Origin: Cylicocyclus nassatus
Taxonomy: Eukaryota > Nematoda > Chromadorea > Rhabditida > Strongylidae
Assembly (NCBI GenBank): GCA_958299035.1
Contig: CATQJL010000001.1
Location: 80,497,594-80,561,593, forward strand
Direction: 5' to 3'
Length of the DNA: 64,000 nucleotides
The first letter of the stretch is position 1; each line of letters begins with the position of its first letter. The notes below the pieces were generated by a model. The model had not been told where the DNA came from, did not search any database, and saw only the letters and a program-made list of their open reading frames with translations. Positions 23,370 to 34,380 of this stretch are shown piece after piece. The position numbers and the translations under genes are program-made.

Positions 23370-24624
23370 CAGGGCACGGCGGGGCTGGCGCTTTCACAAG
23401 CTGGATATCGTTTTTGGCCCGAAAAAGCAAAGGGGAAGTCGTATTTTGGTCCGGAGCGGAGCCCCCCCCCTTTGTTTACCGATAAACAATGCACATATCA
23501 TTCTTTATTCATCATTCCTTGTTGATGCTACTGTCCTATGAACTTAGATTCCAGCAATGTGAAGATCTGTGCTCCGATCGCTAGCCTGCCCGTAGGCGGG
23601 AATTCAAATCGCAATTCTTGTAAGATGAAAACAACAAAATAGGCTCGTTTTCAATGCACAAGTAACGATATGGCACCAAATTTGCTGTGTAGTTGGAGGA
23701 CCATGAGCACAAAAAAAGTATGGAGAATTATGAGAAACTTACGTGAATTAAAAAAATGGTAAGAGTTTTTCGAAATTAGGTGGCTCCTGCGCCACCTGCT
23801 CAGACAATCGCCGGGGGCAGGCGGGCACCGGAAAAATAGATTGCTGATCTCTCGCACCCCGCTCGCGGATTTTTTGGAAAGCAACCAGGACTTTTCGGAT
23901 GACCGCTTGCTGAATTCTCGATTTTTCAGAGATTCAGCAATATATCTGCAAAAGATAAGAGCGAAAAAATCAGGCGGTCTCTCAAAAATCCGCTGACTCA
24001 GCAAGCGGTCTTCCGAGAGCGGAGTGCAAGAAATCAGTAATCTATTTTTCCGGTGCCCGCCTGCCCCCAGCGATTGTCTGAGTGGGAGCCACCTGGGGTG
24101 GCTCCCTGCTTCCCCTCACATAATTTCCCGGATTTCTGTACCTAAATGTGGACTAGGTCGAGAGTATTACTATATGTTCAAATCCGCTTCCAAAACCACC
24201 AAGGCAACGCTTCGATACAGCCCCAAATAGAGTTCACAGCGTTATGATCGGCCTCGGAAAGCGCGCTCCAATCGCAGTCGGTTATTGTAAATTGTAAAGT
24301 TTCGCAGCTGACTAATAAATGAGTAGTATCTTAGATATATAAACGTCAAAGTTTGTGCAAATCTTGACCCTATGTTATTTTATAGATTCCTTTGCGGATG
24401 AACCCATTGAGCTGAAACCTTGATGACCCGAGCTGGACCAGGAAAGCCAGGTAGTACTACTATAATAAGCGCTGAGGCCGCCCATCTTATTATTTGTGTA
24501 TATCTCTTTGTCAGGGACTTATGGGGTCAAAAATAGGGTCAAAGGGGAAGTCGTAAGAAATTTTGGCTTTAAAGGATATATCGTTTTCAAAATTCTAAAA
24601 TGCCACCTCCTGCCCTGAGCCCTG
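23370..24624. mobile_element. hAT-like non-autonomous element, private to left arm
   Basis: The element begins CAGGGC and ends GCCCTG, with a longer loose inverted match into a GGTGGC block. An 8-bp duplication, ACAGCAAC, flanks it exactly (23,362-23,369 and 24,625-24,632). The right arm (about 59,385-59,410) has the site with one copy, so this is a clean insertion of 1,255 bp. An 8-bp TSD with CAGGG termini is the hAT pattern. A shorter relative sits at 61,196-61,472. No hAT transposase is visible. A separate foldback element is nested inside. Confidence 0.85.
23779..24106. mobile_element. Foldback element nested in hAT-like element
   Basis: Arms of about 70 bases are inverted: GCTCAGACAATCGCCGGGGG at the left, mirrored at the right by a block ending in GATTGTCTGAGTGGGAGCC. 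The middle carries a second inverted pair around GCGGATTTTT. Non-coding; the ends are approximate and no TSD was established. Confidence 0.65.
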
Positions 24625-25264
24625 ACAGCAACGTAAGCGAGGAAAGTTCCGCAGTAGAACGTTCTCCTCTGGTTTCAGGAAATAAATAGTTTGACTAATC
24701 CGTCCATAGAAGTACTAGAAAGGTGTGCCTACTGATTTCTGGACCCTTACAAGTTTTTGAACGACTTTACGACTTTACGATAGTATAATCATATCCGGGC
24801 GTTCTTCCTCATGCTTCCGATTACGTTAACTTGATGTAAACAATTAATCAAGTGCAAGCTTTCTGCGGAAAAAATCCTTTTCGTTTGCGTACTTGAGCTG
24901 CATACTTTGAAGCTTGCCCATTTAGAAGGTTGAAGTAACTCCGTCTCCAAACAGGAATTTTTCAGACCACTTATCAAATCTCACAGGGGTTTCAAACAAG
25001 GGGACGATCTCAAGTCCAGGCGAGAACTATGAATAAATACCATCAGATACGTAATAATGAGCTGATTCCCAATCTACCTTACGTGCAGAATGTTATCCGG
25101 AAAAAGCTATAAGCGTCTAAAGTTCAATGACAAATTAGCGCCACACTTTCAAATAGTTATTCAAATGCTTACATTGTCTCGAGTAAGCATTCTTAAAATC
25201 AGTGCAACCATATTGCTAACATTCCCAGGATGGATTCTAACAAGGAAAGCTACCTAACTTAGCT

Positions 25265-25672
25265 CGACTTTTTGGCAAGGGGACGTAAACATTCTGAATC
25301 AGCTTTAAACACTGATTCCATGCTATTCGTAATTGCCGCGCACCATTCCGAAGCAAGTTACTGGCTTTTCCAGTGCAAAATTTGCATACTACTGAACATG
25401 GGAAGACTGCCTTAGATGAAAATCTGCAGATAAAAAGGTGCTGAGACATCGAAATAATACAAATCCATTCTTTTTCACTAAAAAGAAGCTCAACACAAGT
25501 GTATAAGCACTAGATGGTGATGCCATGATGCCAGTGAGTTGATGAGCATGCCAATTTTGCGCAGGAAAAAAACATGATTTGCTTCGGAATGGTGCGCGGC
25601 AATTACGAATAGCTATTTGGAATCAGTGTTTGAAGTTGATTCAAAATAAGCATGTCCCTTGCCGAAAGTCCG
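25265..25672. mobile_element. Foldback MITE, GGCAAGGG ends, left-arm copy
   Basis: The terminal blocks CGACTTTTTGGCAAGGGGAC and the mirror of GTCCCTTGCCGAAAGTCCG face each other. Internal blocks (CACTGATTCCA, then AATTGCCGCGCACCATTCCG) also return inverted, so the whole 408 bp can fold. It is shared with the right arm (55,130-55,537), so it predates the duplication or haplotype split. Open frames across it are incidental. Confidence 0.7.
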
Positions 25673-25812
25673 ATTCATAGGTGCAATAGGGGGAGCCAGG
25701 CTTTCTCTAGGTAAAGGGGGTTTCCGCTACTCCCATCTTTGTAGGGTGAAGGAAGTAAGTGAGCCTTGAAAGCGAAATGCCCTAACAAGCTACATATCAT
25801 TTGAAAGCTGAG

Positions 25813-27169
25813 GTCATAGAGAATCGGATAACACCTCCAATGTTTTCTGAGTATTTTGGGCCGGGAAATATGAGCCATTTTATGGGCAATATATAAACTG
25901 ATTTGGTGTGCTCTCTTTCCGCTCTCTTATCACAATGAAGATGAAAGCTACGGAGGAATCGACGGTTTACGTTTATCGACGAAGTCTTGTTCTGTGATGT
26001 AGATAGATAATGAGCGGCAGTCAGGTCTTCGTTGAGCAGAACTTTGCTTTTGAAAACGGACATAATTTTAGATAAAATGCGGTCATCTCGGTAGAGTGAG
26101 GCTAGAAAAAAGTCCCCCGCTCCTCCAATGTATTGGCTTTAATGGATCACCGGAGTAAGCTTTTTTTAAGCTAGAAAACTCAATGCTCCAACAGGTTACA
26201 TATCATTCAAAGCTGAAATCATGAAAAATTGAACAGATTGTCAGCTTTTTTTCTAGCTCTTCTTAGCACTAAGATGTGAGAGATTTATCTGACGGATATA
26301 TCTAGTGGTTCGCTTTGCCTGAGAAAAATATGCTTTTAATTCTCTTCCATTTCATAAAAAAAGTTATCTTACTAACATACTAATTTACCATTCATGGTAA
26401 TCACTGCATATCACACTGAGCTGTTCTTGCAGTTTTTAGCAAGACTTTTTTAGTTTATACGAGCATCGACAACCTGGGTATAGACTTACCATTAATACAC
26501 ACTTACTTATTACTTCTTCACCTGTTTCTCTTACAAACAAAGGCGTTTATCTGTTTATCTATCTAAAACAGTGACAAGCGTCAGAAAACCTCAAGGCTTA
26601 AAAGCAAATATGTTCAGAAAAATGTTTCATAATAAAAACGTGGAAGAAAGAGGCAGCAAACACGCATCAACCACTGAGATTCTTGAGAAAAACCCGAATG
26701 CTTCTGTTTCTTATATTTGTTCCTGGGGTGTTTACATTTCCAAGTTACTTTATCTCCAAAATTTAGTTAAATTTTTCATGCTACAGTATCTATTGTAGAC
26801 GCCTTTGCAGTAGTGCAAAAAAAAGCAACTATTTCAATAATTCTCGTTGTGATTGATGGAAATATTTCTTTTCACGGAGTACGTGGTTGTTGTGTTTCAC
26901 GGATGAGATAAATCTCCAATAGCTTTTGAACATGATTCGCTCTCGAATTACCTTCTCAAATCAGCCTCAGGTGAAAGGGTCATCCGAGTTCTGGCTTAAA
27001 CATGGGGGGGGGGGGGGTAAGATCCATTGATCCCCTTATCGCAACTATAGTCTGAGCTAGGTTGGATAGCCTTTCTTATAAGCATATTATGCATTAAATC
27101 CCTGACGTCGACTTTAAAACGCTCACTACTTTTTCTAGAAAATCGCACTCAGATATGGGAGGTAAACCT
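25813..27169. other. Intergenic, no gene seen
   Basis: The segment near 26,160-26,230 is a diverged repeat of the arm edge at 25,770-25,812. A poly-G run of 14 lies at 27,004-27,017. No gene supported. Confidence 0.5.
27004..27017 (+). repeat. Poly-G run (14)
   Basis: Fourteen consecutive G in AT-rich DNA. Similar runs lie at 29,711-29,724 and 53,794-53,807. Confidence 0.95.
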
Positions 27170-27314
27170 GTGGCCGTATTCATCAACGAACAACCCAGTG
27201 GGTTCCGAAACCCATTTAGTGGTTTTAATGAATATCGATTCTACATCGATATTCATCAAAAGCACTAAACTGGGTTCCGGAACCCACTGGGTTTTCGTTG
27301 ATGAATACGGCCAC
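27170..27314. mobile_element. 145-bp palindromic MITE
   Basis: Arms begin GTGGCCGTATTCATCAACGA and continue through AACCCAGTGGGTTCCG with few mismatches, meeting around ATCGATTCTACATCGAT. Each arm is about 65 bases. No clear TSD. Non-coding. Confidence 0.8.
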
Positions 27315-27439
27315 TGGAATCAGCTTACCAAGACGCCAATGATATATTTTGGTTAATAAATCCTTGATGAGACACCAAGATCGACTATCAGTAAACTTCG
27401 GCATAAACTTATTTGTATGTCTTCTTTAGCCAGTCACAC

Positions 27440-27640
27440 CAAAATTGTTAATGTGTCATTGATCAGCCTAACGTTTCGGTGTCGTAACCCTCGTTGAGCA
27501 GGCAGTCTTCGAAATGGGTTCGGGCCGCCATCAAACACAGTCGTCATTACTGACTCGAGGACTGCCGGAGGCTCCGACGAAGATGACTGCATCAAACGTT
27601 TGACTGATCAATCAAGCGTATTATCAATCTTGATTTACTG
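27440..27640 (-). mobile_element. Possible PLE 3' remnant
   Basis: On the minus strand the motif CCGAAACGTTAGGCTGATCA resembles the 3' region of PLE copies elsewhere in the window (CCGAAACGT). No coding part remains, so this is only a suggestion. Confidence 0.25.
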
Positions 27641-28115
27641 GTCGAAAAGATATAGATAGTTTCAGTTCAGTTCGCCACGTCGATTGAGCACCTTTCCTTT
27701 GTTAAAGCTCTACCATAAGTTCTTGATAGATCTACTTCTAAACACTACTCAGTTTCTGGATCGATGCAAGCCAAAGAAAAAAAAATAAAAGCTAGGCATT
27801 ATGACATTTATATAGTTGTAATAATTACGTGCAAACTTTTCACATAAAAAAACCCTTTTTGTTTGCGTTCTGAGTTGTCTTTTGGAAATTCCACGTTCTC
27901 TTCCTAAAATCACAGTTTAGCACAAAAAGCTGCAAAATAAATGACCCAATTATCTTCCTGCATGTAATCCATGCTGAAAAATTACGCAACTTGGTTCAAA
28001 AATTACAGCAGATAGTAAAAACAGTGTTCCATATTGTATCAACAACATATCGCTACAAGCCTCATTTTTTGCAGAAAAGTCAATCAGGCTTTTCATCTGA
28101 ACGCATATTTTGATA

Positions 28116-28290
28116 TCGTCGATTCGTTGACCGCACGGACTGCTCAAACGCGGCGGATCACGCACGGCTCGGCTAAAAGGTTGCGAGAGCACGGTTTGTA
28201 CAATGATAAATTGGTACTGGGGCAAGCGTTTTATCTCGCTGCGTGTGCTCCGCAGTGATGTCCAGTCCGTGCGGTTGACGAATCAACGAT
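28116..28290. mobile_element. 175-bp inverted-repeat MITE
   Basis: The left block ATCGTCGATTCGTTGACCGC is mirrored at the right (TTGACGAATCAACGAT), and both continue into CACGGACTG. The remaining inside shows no coding. The TSD is not clear. Confidence 0.65.
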
Positions 28291-28612
28291 AACTTTAACG
28301 ATTAGCTGCGTCGGAACAAGAACAGATGCAACCTCGTCCATGTATCTTATGCGGTCATGTCTTGAGATCCAACCGTAAGGAATTTGAAGTTGAAGCAAAA
28401 TATTGAAATGTGACTGGATTTCAATGCCTTGCCGTTGGAGCCCTAAGAATTTTAATTTATTTATTCGAATAAGCAACTAGGAAACATAAAATGACACTCA
28501 GAATCCATGTTCGACTATCCATAAATCTTGGCATAGTTTGAATCTTCTGACTGATTTGTTTAGCAGCGTCCAAGATTGGTACAGATATTTATTTCACAAT
28601 AAACAGACTGAC

Positions 28613-28637
28613 GTTTCGGCAAACTCGCATTCTTCAG
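28613..28637 (-). ncRNA. Hammerhead-like core in PLE 3' region
   Basis: On the minus strand CTGAAGA, a short stem-loop (TGC...GC) and GAAAC follow each other, then GTC. This is the order of a hammerhead ribozyme catalytic core, and PLEs are documented carriers of hammerhead motifs. Stem III would be minimal and stem I was not verified. Confidence 0.35.
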
Positions 28638-28865
28638 AGTTTGAAAAGTCGAAAACACATAAGTGAACTATCCGAACAAATACCTTATCGACTACAGAAA
28701 AGAGCCCAACCCTCTAGACAAGCAACAGTATCAACCAAAACGCAAGATTAAGCTAGTGCTCACCTTAATAGATAATAGATTTGGTGGGTGCAGACCACTT
28801 ATGTCAAAAACTGTACTGCATTACTTTTATATTCACCTAGTGACCCGGTCCTGACCTGACCTCAT

Positions 28866-29107
28866 TATTCAAAAGCCACAAAGGCTCTGATAAGGTGACA
28901 GCTTGTTAGTAATGGCTAGGCACTCATCCTTCCGGTTGATTTTTGGATCTTGGGCGGCTATCCAAAACGCTTCGAGTTTTTTGCGCGCTAGGATTTTGGG
29001 TTCACGCGCCAGGATTCGAACCTGCACCCCCATCTCCGCGTCGTCATGGCTGAGCCTGCGATGCATGCCTAACGGAGTAGCTACATTGCCCTTGCTGAGA
29101 CCATCTA
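28866..29107 (-). pseudogene. PLE GIY-YIG endonuclease C-terminal remnant
   Basis: The 65-codon minus frame ends with DPKINRKDECLAITNKLSPY, which matches in kind the C-terminus of the other PLE frames here (DPKMNSKNEQLSIT..L.PYLP.CEL). The segment RKKLEAFWI corresponds to RKALEGSFI there. The catalytic GIY-YIG core and the reverse transcriptase are missing, so this is a 5'-truncated, dead copy of a PLE subfamily different from the one at 45.6-48.9 kb. Confidence 0.7.
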
Positions 29108-29509
29108 AGTGTTCTTAGTAAGTCTTGGACGCTGCTAAACAAATCAGTCAGAACATAAAATGGCACTATTTGGTTGTTTTTGGCTCTAATATTTATGTAG
29201 AACTGTAAATAGTGATGCATGCTAGGGAAATTTAACTACTTTAGGCAAGAATGGCTTGTTCATCGTCGTTACGTTTTTCAGTTCTCCCTTTTGGTAGCGA
29301 TAAGCCTTGTTGCCATCGACGATCACCGGCGCATTTTTTGGTAGAAAGAAGCAAAACAGCATCCGAAGAGCTTATGGATTTTCTGTACTGTCCCCACACG
29401 CACATCCAAAGTGTCCGTCACACTAAAAAAACCTTATATAAAAAAAACTTACCTTATATAAAGTGTGGGATCAAATTTGCACCTTTGCTCTCATTTGCTT
29501 GAAAGCTTT

Positions 29510-30070
29510 CTTTGAGTCACATCTTTGAGGCATGTTAACGGAGTGCAAAAGCCTGACCACCGGCACCTTCACCTTTTCGGTCCATGCGCCAACCTCCCAC
29601 TTCATAGGTGGGAGTACGTTTTGTGATCTTGTCAAGGATGTGGCAGGTGGCTAGGCAAGAGAACAACCGATGTGGTGACCGTGCAGGGTATTGTCCAGCG
29701 CATTTAGCGTGGGGGGGGGGGGGGAGACGGGAGGCGCAATCACGTCTGCTTTTTCATATGACACGAAGATGTGCCATATTGGCGCACATTCATTTCAACA
29801 TGCACAACATTTTCTAAAAAGTTGAAAAATTCATACTAATTCTTCTGTCTTAAAATGCACGTACTGGGAGAAAGTTTTTCGAAGATTTTAAACTTTTGAT
29901 AAGTTCGTCCTCGTTTCTATACTCTAGAGGGATTGTCGATGAGAGATAAAACTAAATATTCTCAAAAAATAGTTACATTGGAGAAAAAGCCAAGTCCCAC
30001 AAGAAAAAATGAAAATTTGAGTGTGCTCACAAAACTGTCGTGAACATGCTGACTTTCTGCGCATTTGCGA
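29510..30070 (+). repeat. Dispersed repeat D2, copy 1
   Basis: Loosely similar, in order, to 31,680-31,970: CGATGTGGT with G.GCA.GGTATT, then GGCGCACATT against GGCACACATT, then ACAAAA.TGTCGT.AAC.TGCT. It contains a hairpin (CCTCCCACTTCATAGGTGGG) near 29,590 and a poly-G run at 29,711-29,724. Non-coding. Confidence 0.5.
29711..29724 (+). repeat. Poly-G run (14)
   Basis: Fourteen consecutive G inside dispersed repeat D2; the D2 copy at 31.8 kb has only a short G run at the equivalent place. Confidence 0.95.
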
Positions 30071-30479
30071 CAGCAGTCATGCGATGGATAAATTATGGCA
30101 AACCTTAAGTAATAAACGTCGAAGATTTTACTAGGCTTTCGGAATTTTATTTAATTGTAAAGAAATGTCATTTTTCTAAGTTTTTTTTTCTGCTAAAGAA
30201 TATTTTTGAGGGACCGGAAAATGTGTAAGATCGGCTGACTTAATGATTTCGGTCGCTTATGCGAATTCTATAAATGCTGCAAACAATTTTTTGCCTACCG
30301 CTTAATATTTCTTGTTGGGCACATTAGTGTGAATTAGAATATAAATTTTGGTCGAGCAAAAAGCATGCAAAAAGGACTCATAAAAGTGAAAAACCTCAAA
30401 TCTCTCATCAAACCCAAACGATCTGAAACGAGAGATCAGACTTTTTATTATCAATCGAAATAGCGAAATCTTGTATATA
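30071..30479. other. Intergenic, no gene seen
   Basis: AT-rich; only a 78-codon frame without domain is present (30,302-30,538 minus, running into the MITE). Confidence 0.5.
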
Positions 30480-31158
30480 CAGGGTGTCCCAAAAGTAAGT
30501 ACACACTTTTCAATCGTCAATATCTCTCTTCCCAACAAGTAATTTCTTGCCGTTTAAGCACCATTATGTAGTGGAGGCTTCAACTTAGATTTACAGTATC
30601 GATCGCATCATCGATCTCTCTTCGTTACTGTAGGATTACGGTGAGAACTTCCAGCATGTGGAACCATTATGAAATATGCCATCTGACAAAATTTTTTTCA
30701 AAAAATCTGAAAAATTGTGTACTAAGGTTTTCGCGCAAGCTGATTCTACTACACAACTATTTATGAGCGTTTTCAGCTTTTTTGACGTTGTAATCACATT
30801 TTTGACAAATACTTGGAATTCGGTTATTGCGGTCTAGTTGGGATAACTTTGGAAAAAAGCATCAAAGTAAGGTGGAAATTGCATATTCAAAATCAGCGAC
30901 TTCCATTACTATAGTATAAGAGTTTTTGGCCTGTTCAGTTTTGTTCCGAGGCAGAATATGGCTTCCAATGGCCTAAAATCCTTGTCGAAGTTCCTACAGT
31001 AATCCTACAGTAACGAAGAGCGATCGGTGATGCGCTCGATACTGTAAATCTAAGTTGAAGCCTCCTCTACAGAATGGTGCTTAAATGGCATGAAAAGACC
31101 CATTGGGAAGAGAGATATTGACGATTGAAAAGTGTGTACTTACTTTTGGGACAACCTG
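30480..31158. mobile_element. MITE, CAGGGTGTCCC family, copy 3 (best preserved)
   Basis: TA (30,478-30,479), then CAGGGTGTCCCAAAAGTAAG at the left; the mirror image ACTTACTTTTGGGACAACCTG, then TA (31,159-31,160), at the right. The inverted arms extend well over 150 bases and include TCAACTTAGATTTACAGTAT and GTTACTGTAGGATTACGG. At 679 bp with no transposase frame it is a Tc1/mariner-type MITE. Confidence 0.85.
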
Positions 31159-31160
31159 TA

Positions 31161-32208
31161 TTGAGATAACAAATTGCTCAACTTGCATCAATCACAACAT
31201 GAAAACGAATAGAAGTCAAAGAAGGGTACCATTAAAAATTTAACCATAATGAGGCGTAATCATCCTTCACCGAGAAAAAAAAATTCTGAGTAGTTAATAT
31301 GTGATGGTAGAAACGTTGAACAGTTCCTCAAAATTGCGAATAAAAAGCCAAGAAAAAAAAATAGCAGGTGCGAATATGGGTAGGAGCATAATCCTGCTAC
31401 AAGCAGGAACAAGTAAGACTTTTTGTTAGAATTCTGGGGGTAGAAATCCGATTTCGCGTTTACAGTTGCTTTAAGGTTTGTCTTGCCCCATCAAAAGGAA
31501 TCCGCCCCACATTTTTGGTTTCGACCTGTTGCTTTGCTTAAAAAGTGAATTCTTTTCTTTCCAACTTAATGAATAGAAAAAGTGTAACATTATTTGCAAA
31601 CCTAATGTATTGAATTGACGAATAATTTCTGTTTACTTCAAATCTTTTTGAATTTGGAAACTTGAAAAAAAATCTCACGTTCAAGACATGTTGACGAGCT
31701 GTTGCAAAGCTCTACCCTTCGGTACTGTCACATCTGCCGATTAGAAGAGACCCGACGATGTGGTAATTGGGCATGGTATATTCCATAATTTTTTGACGAA
31801 AATGGGGGGAGGATGCACAACTATGACTACATCCGAGTTTGTGGTTGAGTTTCTTTCGCTACATTGGCACACATTTGCAAAAAAAATAAAAGAAAAACGT
31901 AGAGCATAGAAAAAATCTCAAAAATATTCAAGAATGCTTACAAAAGTGTCGTAAACTTGCTACTTAATTGGACTCGAGTATGTAGTTAGCGAGCAAGTCA
32001 GGTAGGTAGGTATTGAGATGCAATCAATTGTATGTGTTACTGGCTAGACTTTGGCCCGTAGTAAACTACCGTCAGGGCATCTCCGCTGGGGCGGACCGGA
32101 GTTGATATCTTGGCGCCTCAGTCCAGCATCCGGCGAGCTATTGATTTGGATGCAGATCGCTTCCTGGACATTATAATCAAGTGCGTTCTCGAAAAAACAG
32201 ATACTTGA
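31161..32208. other. Intergenic; holds D2 copy 2
   Basis: No gene seen. Bases 31,680-31,970 are the second, diverged copy of dispersed repeat D2. Confidence 0.5.
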
Positions 32209-32281
32209 TTCGATTTGGTTGAATGGGTAAGCCATTGGAATTACACGCGCGAGCCCGTGGTTCGACTCCGCCTAACGACAC
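32209..32281 (+). other. tRNA-like sequence, probable SINE head
   Basis: An A-box-like TGGTTGAATGGG (32,216-32,227) and a near-consensus B box GGTTCGACTCC (32,259-32,269) are spaced 43 bases apart, as in tRNA-derived RNA polymerase III promoters. The D and T stems can form, but the acceptor arms (TTCGATT against the expected AATCGAA) do not pair and the anticodon stem is poor. This is therefore not a functional tRNA; a tRNA-derived SINE head is the likelier reading. A body and tail were not established. Confidence 0.35.
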
Positions 32282-33624
32282 AACTTTTGCTGCATCGCCG
32301 GGCAATCTTTGATAGCGGCCACTATCCAATCGATGATGACCGCTATCAAGGATTTCGCCCAGCAAACGCAAAGATAAAACAAAAAACATTTTGTTACGAA
32401 AATTTTGCGACAAAACGAAATGGTTGCAACGAGAATTCAATGAATCGAACAAATGAGTCCTCGTTTTGGACAGCTTCAAAAAAACCAGTAAAGTTTACAA
32501 AAAAGAGAAGAATTTGTTTTTTTCTGTCTTCCTCGCCAAAATCAGCTGTTCATCGATCCTCTCCTTTTCGGGCGGGGTTGTGCAATTTTGCGCCGATTTT
32601 GTCCGCAGTGTTAGGCAAATTGCTGTGCATCGTAAGTTACTCAGGAGCAACTTACGAAGATTTTCTCTGCGTTTCCTCTTTAGCGCACTATTTCTGGACA
32701 TCGTCGCTCATATCATCTCCCATGACCCGGCCGGGAGATCATCTCCCTGCCGAACTTCACCTGAGGCTCACCTCTCAGGTGACGTTGCATCCCTATAGCA
32801 TGGGGAAATGGGCGGTCGTCATTTTACTGACAGAACCTCACATGAAGGTCTCAGGGGAGATAATCTCCCATGACCGAGCTTTACTACTGGCCTTTGTGTT
32901 TACCTTTCTGTGATTTTTCAATGGCGCACTTTGAGTGCATACAATAAATAAACAATATACATAATTGTGCATTTGTGGCATTTATCATGCTGATTGGAAA
33001 TTTCAAGCTTCGGATTTTTCTAGAGTCACAGAGAAAGGGGGTAACAAAAGTCCTCAACTTCTCCATCAACGTGGTATAAGGTTGAATGCTTATCTGTATT
33101 TTGTCTGCAGATGTGTACGGATGTTGCAAAAAAATTATCCATATCTCAACCGATTTGAACTATAATTTGACACCACCACTTCGAGCGGATGTCATAGGCT
33201 ACTTTGTTGTCGTAAATCATCATCGATTTCATTGTTTTCCCTCAGAATTTGTGCTAATGCTGAGGTAAGCATCGATGAAAAAGCGAGCATGATGATGCAT
33301 TTTGGGTATTCGTCATACTTCGCCGTAAAAAGCCCAAAGAAACTCGAAAAAAGCAAAAAAACGGAAAACCCCAAAAAAGCCCGAAAGCGCCAGAACCTGG
33401 AGCATTAGTTTCGGAAACATGATGGAAACTAAAACAACTAGGTTTGGAAAATAATCAAAGATAGGACTGGGTTGCGAACACAAACCTATGTTCTAGCGTC
33501 AAAACTTGCGAGGGAGCGTTCCGGCTCTTTCTGGCACTTTTGGCCTTTTTTCGGGCTTTTTTTGGGGATTTTTTAGCACTTTTGGGTTTTTTTGGCGAAG
33601 TATGACGGGCCCCTTTATTACTTA
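32282..33624. other. No gene recognised; local inverted and direct repeats
   Basis: A 232-codon plus frame (32,215-32,913) starts inside the tRNA-like sequence and shows no domain; I do not call it a gene. There is a hairpin with arms GATAGCGG/CCGCTATC at 32,311-32,346. Direct repeats of ATCTCCCATGACC lie near 32,715 and 32,863, and a hairpin CACCTGAG...CTCAGGTG near 32,757-32,781. A second low-complexity stretch (33,340-33,600) is rich in TTTTGG and CCGAAA type runs. Confidence 0.4.
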
Positions 33625-34380
33625 CAAGGAAGGGCCACGAAGTCGAAGTGGCCGATGACTATAAGCTGCCTACTATTATTAAGAGCATTAGTAAGAGCTT
33701 GGAACGCTGATTCCAAATGTGCTTTTTTGTATCTGCAGAGCGCCTTTGGCAGAGAAGTTATGTGCATACTTGAGGTCAAAAAATAGCTAATGGACCCGTA
33801 TGAAATTGATCGATATAGCCATTCTAGATGTCAAATGGAAAAATAAGAATATTGATATACTAGGCATAAGTAGTTTGATGTATCTTATATATAAAGCTGA
33901 ATGTGTGTATGTCTGTCTGTACGTATGTGCGGAATAGAATTTTTTATTTCTGAACCGATTCGGACCAAACTTGGCACACATACACTTCGGGGCAGGAAGC
34001 GTGTCATAGGCTACTTTTCGTATCGATCGATATCGATTTTATTGATTTTTTGCAAAATTTGAGCTACAGGGCTGGGAGTTGGCACAGGGGGGTAATCGAG
34101 CATGCTGATTACAAATATAATATATTATTGACAGGCCCGGGCGGAGCCGGGTTTGCCAACTAGTATATTCTAAGACTTGCCGCTGCTTCAATCTAAATCC
34201 AAAAAGGCTGCAGCAAATGATTTTACCCCAGACATTACCTTTCGTTTCGACTTCAAAAATTCTCATAACTGCTCTCGCGGAAGTGCTCCTGCAGATAGGA
34301 ATAGCAGTGGAAGCAGCGCTCCAAGCTCTCACGAGCATCTGCAGCTCGTAGTGATTGGCCACTTTGACTGACCTTCCTTG
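33625..34380. mobile_element. CAAGG-family MITE (3-bp TSD), copy A
   Basis: The left end is TTA then CAAGGAAGGGCC; the right end is CTGACCTTCCTTG then TTA. The 3-bp duplication and the inner AAGTCGAAGTGGCC block match copies B (47,162) and C (57,981), which have TCA duplications. A Helitron-like element is nested at 33,883-34,163; without it the copy is about 475 bp, close to the others. PIF/Harbinger-like by TSD length. Non-coding. Confidence 0.8.
33883..34163 (+). mobile_element. Short complete Helitron-like element
   Basis: A, then TCTTATATATAAAGCTGAAT at the 5' end; the hairpin CCCGGGCGGAGCCGGG, 12 bases, then CTAG and T at the 3' end. At 281 bp it is the shortest full-length copy here and carries roughly one internal unit, no array and no palindrome. 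It lies inside MITE copy A, so it is the younger insertion. Confidence 0.85.

Larger units (their letters stand above)
18450..25812 (+). repeat. Left arm of giant inverted duplication
   Basis: This segment is the reverse complement of 54,985-64,000. Landmarks: 18,450 pairs with the window end at 64,000; 19,829-20,023 with 62,594-62,788; about 22,900 with about 59,855; 25,237-25,449 with 55,351-55,563; 25,812 with about 54,990. After subtracting private insertions (178, about 470 and 1,263 bases here) the shared sequence is about 5.45 kb, which agrees with the same subtraction on the right arm. Similarity ends abruptly at the inner edge; the outer edge is not visible. No host gene is recognised within it. 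Confidence 0.93.
28545..29153 (-). mobile_element. PLE 3' fragment between perfect 31-bp inverted repeats
   Basis: A fragment of a Penelope-like element, read on the minus strand: the C-terminal endonuclease remnant, then a 3' region with a CTGAAGA...GAAAC motif. The fragment is bracketed by a perfect 31-bp inverted repeat at 28,545-28,575 and 29,123-29,153 (starting TTCTGACTGATTTGTTTAGC). PLEs are known to carry flanking pseudo-LTRs, sometimes inverted, so the repeats may be part of the element's own structure. Confidence 0.65.

Noticed and set aside
29005..29035. Near-perfect B box (GGTTCGAATCC) on the minus strand
   Set aside because: It falls inside the PLE C-terminal coding remnant, no A box lies at the right distance, and no tRNA fold is visible.
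32215..32913. 232-codon plus-strand open frame
   Set aside because: It begins inside the tRNA-like sequence, crosses local hairpins and direct repeats, and has no recognisable domain. Compatible with chance in a GC-richer patch.
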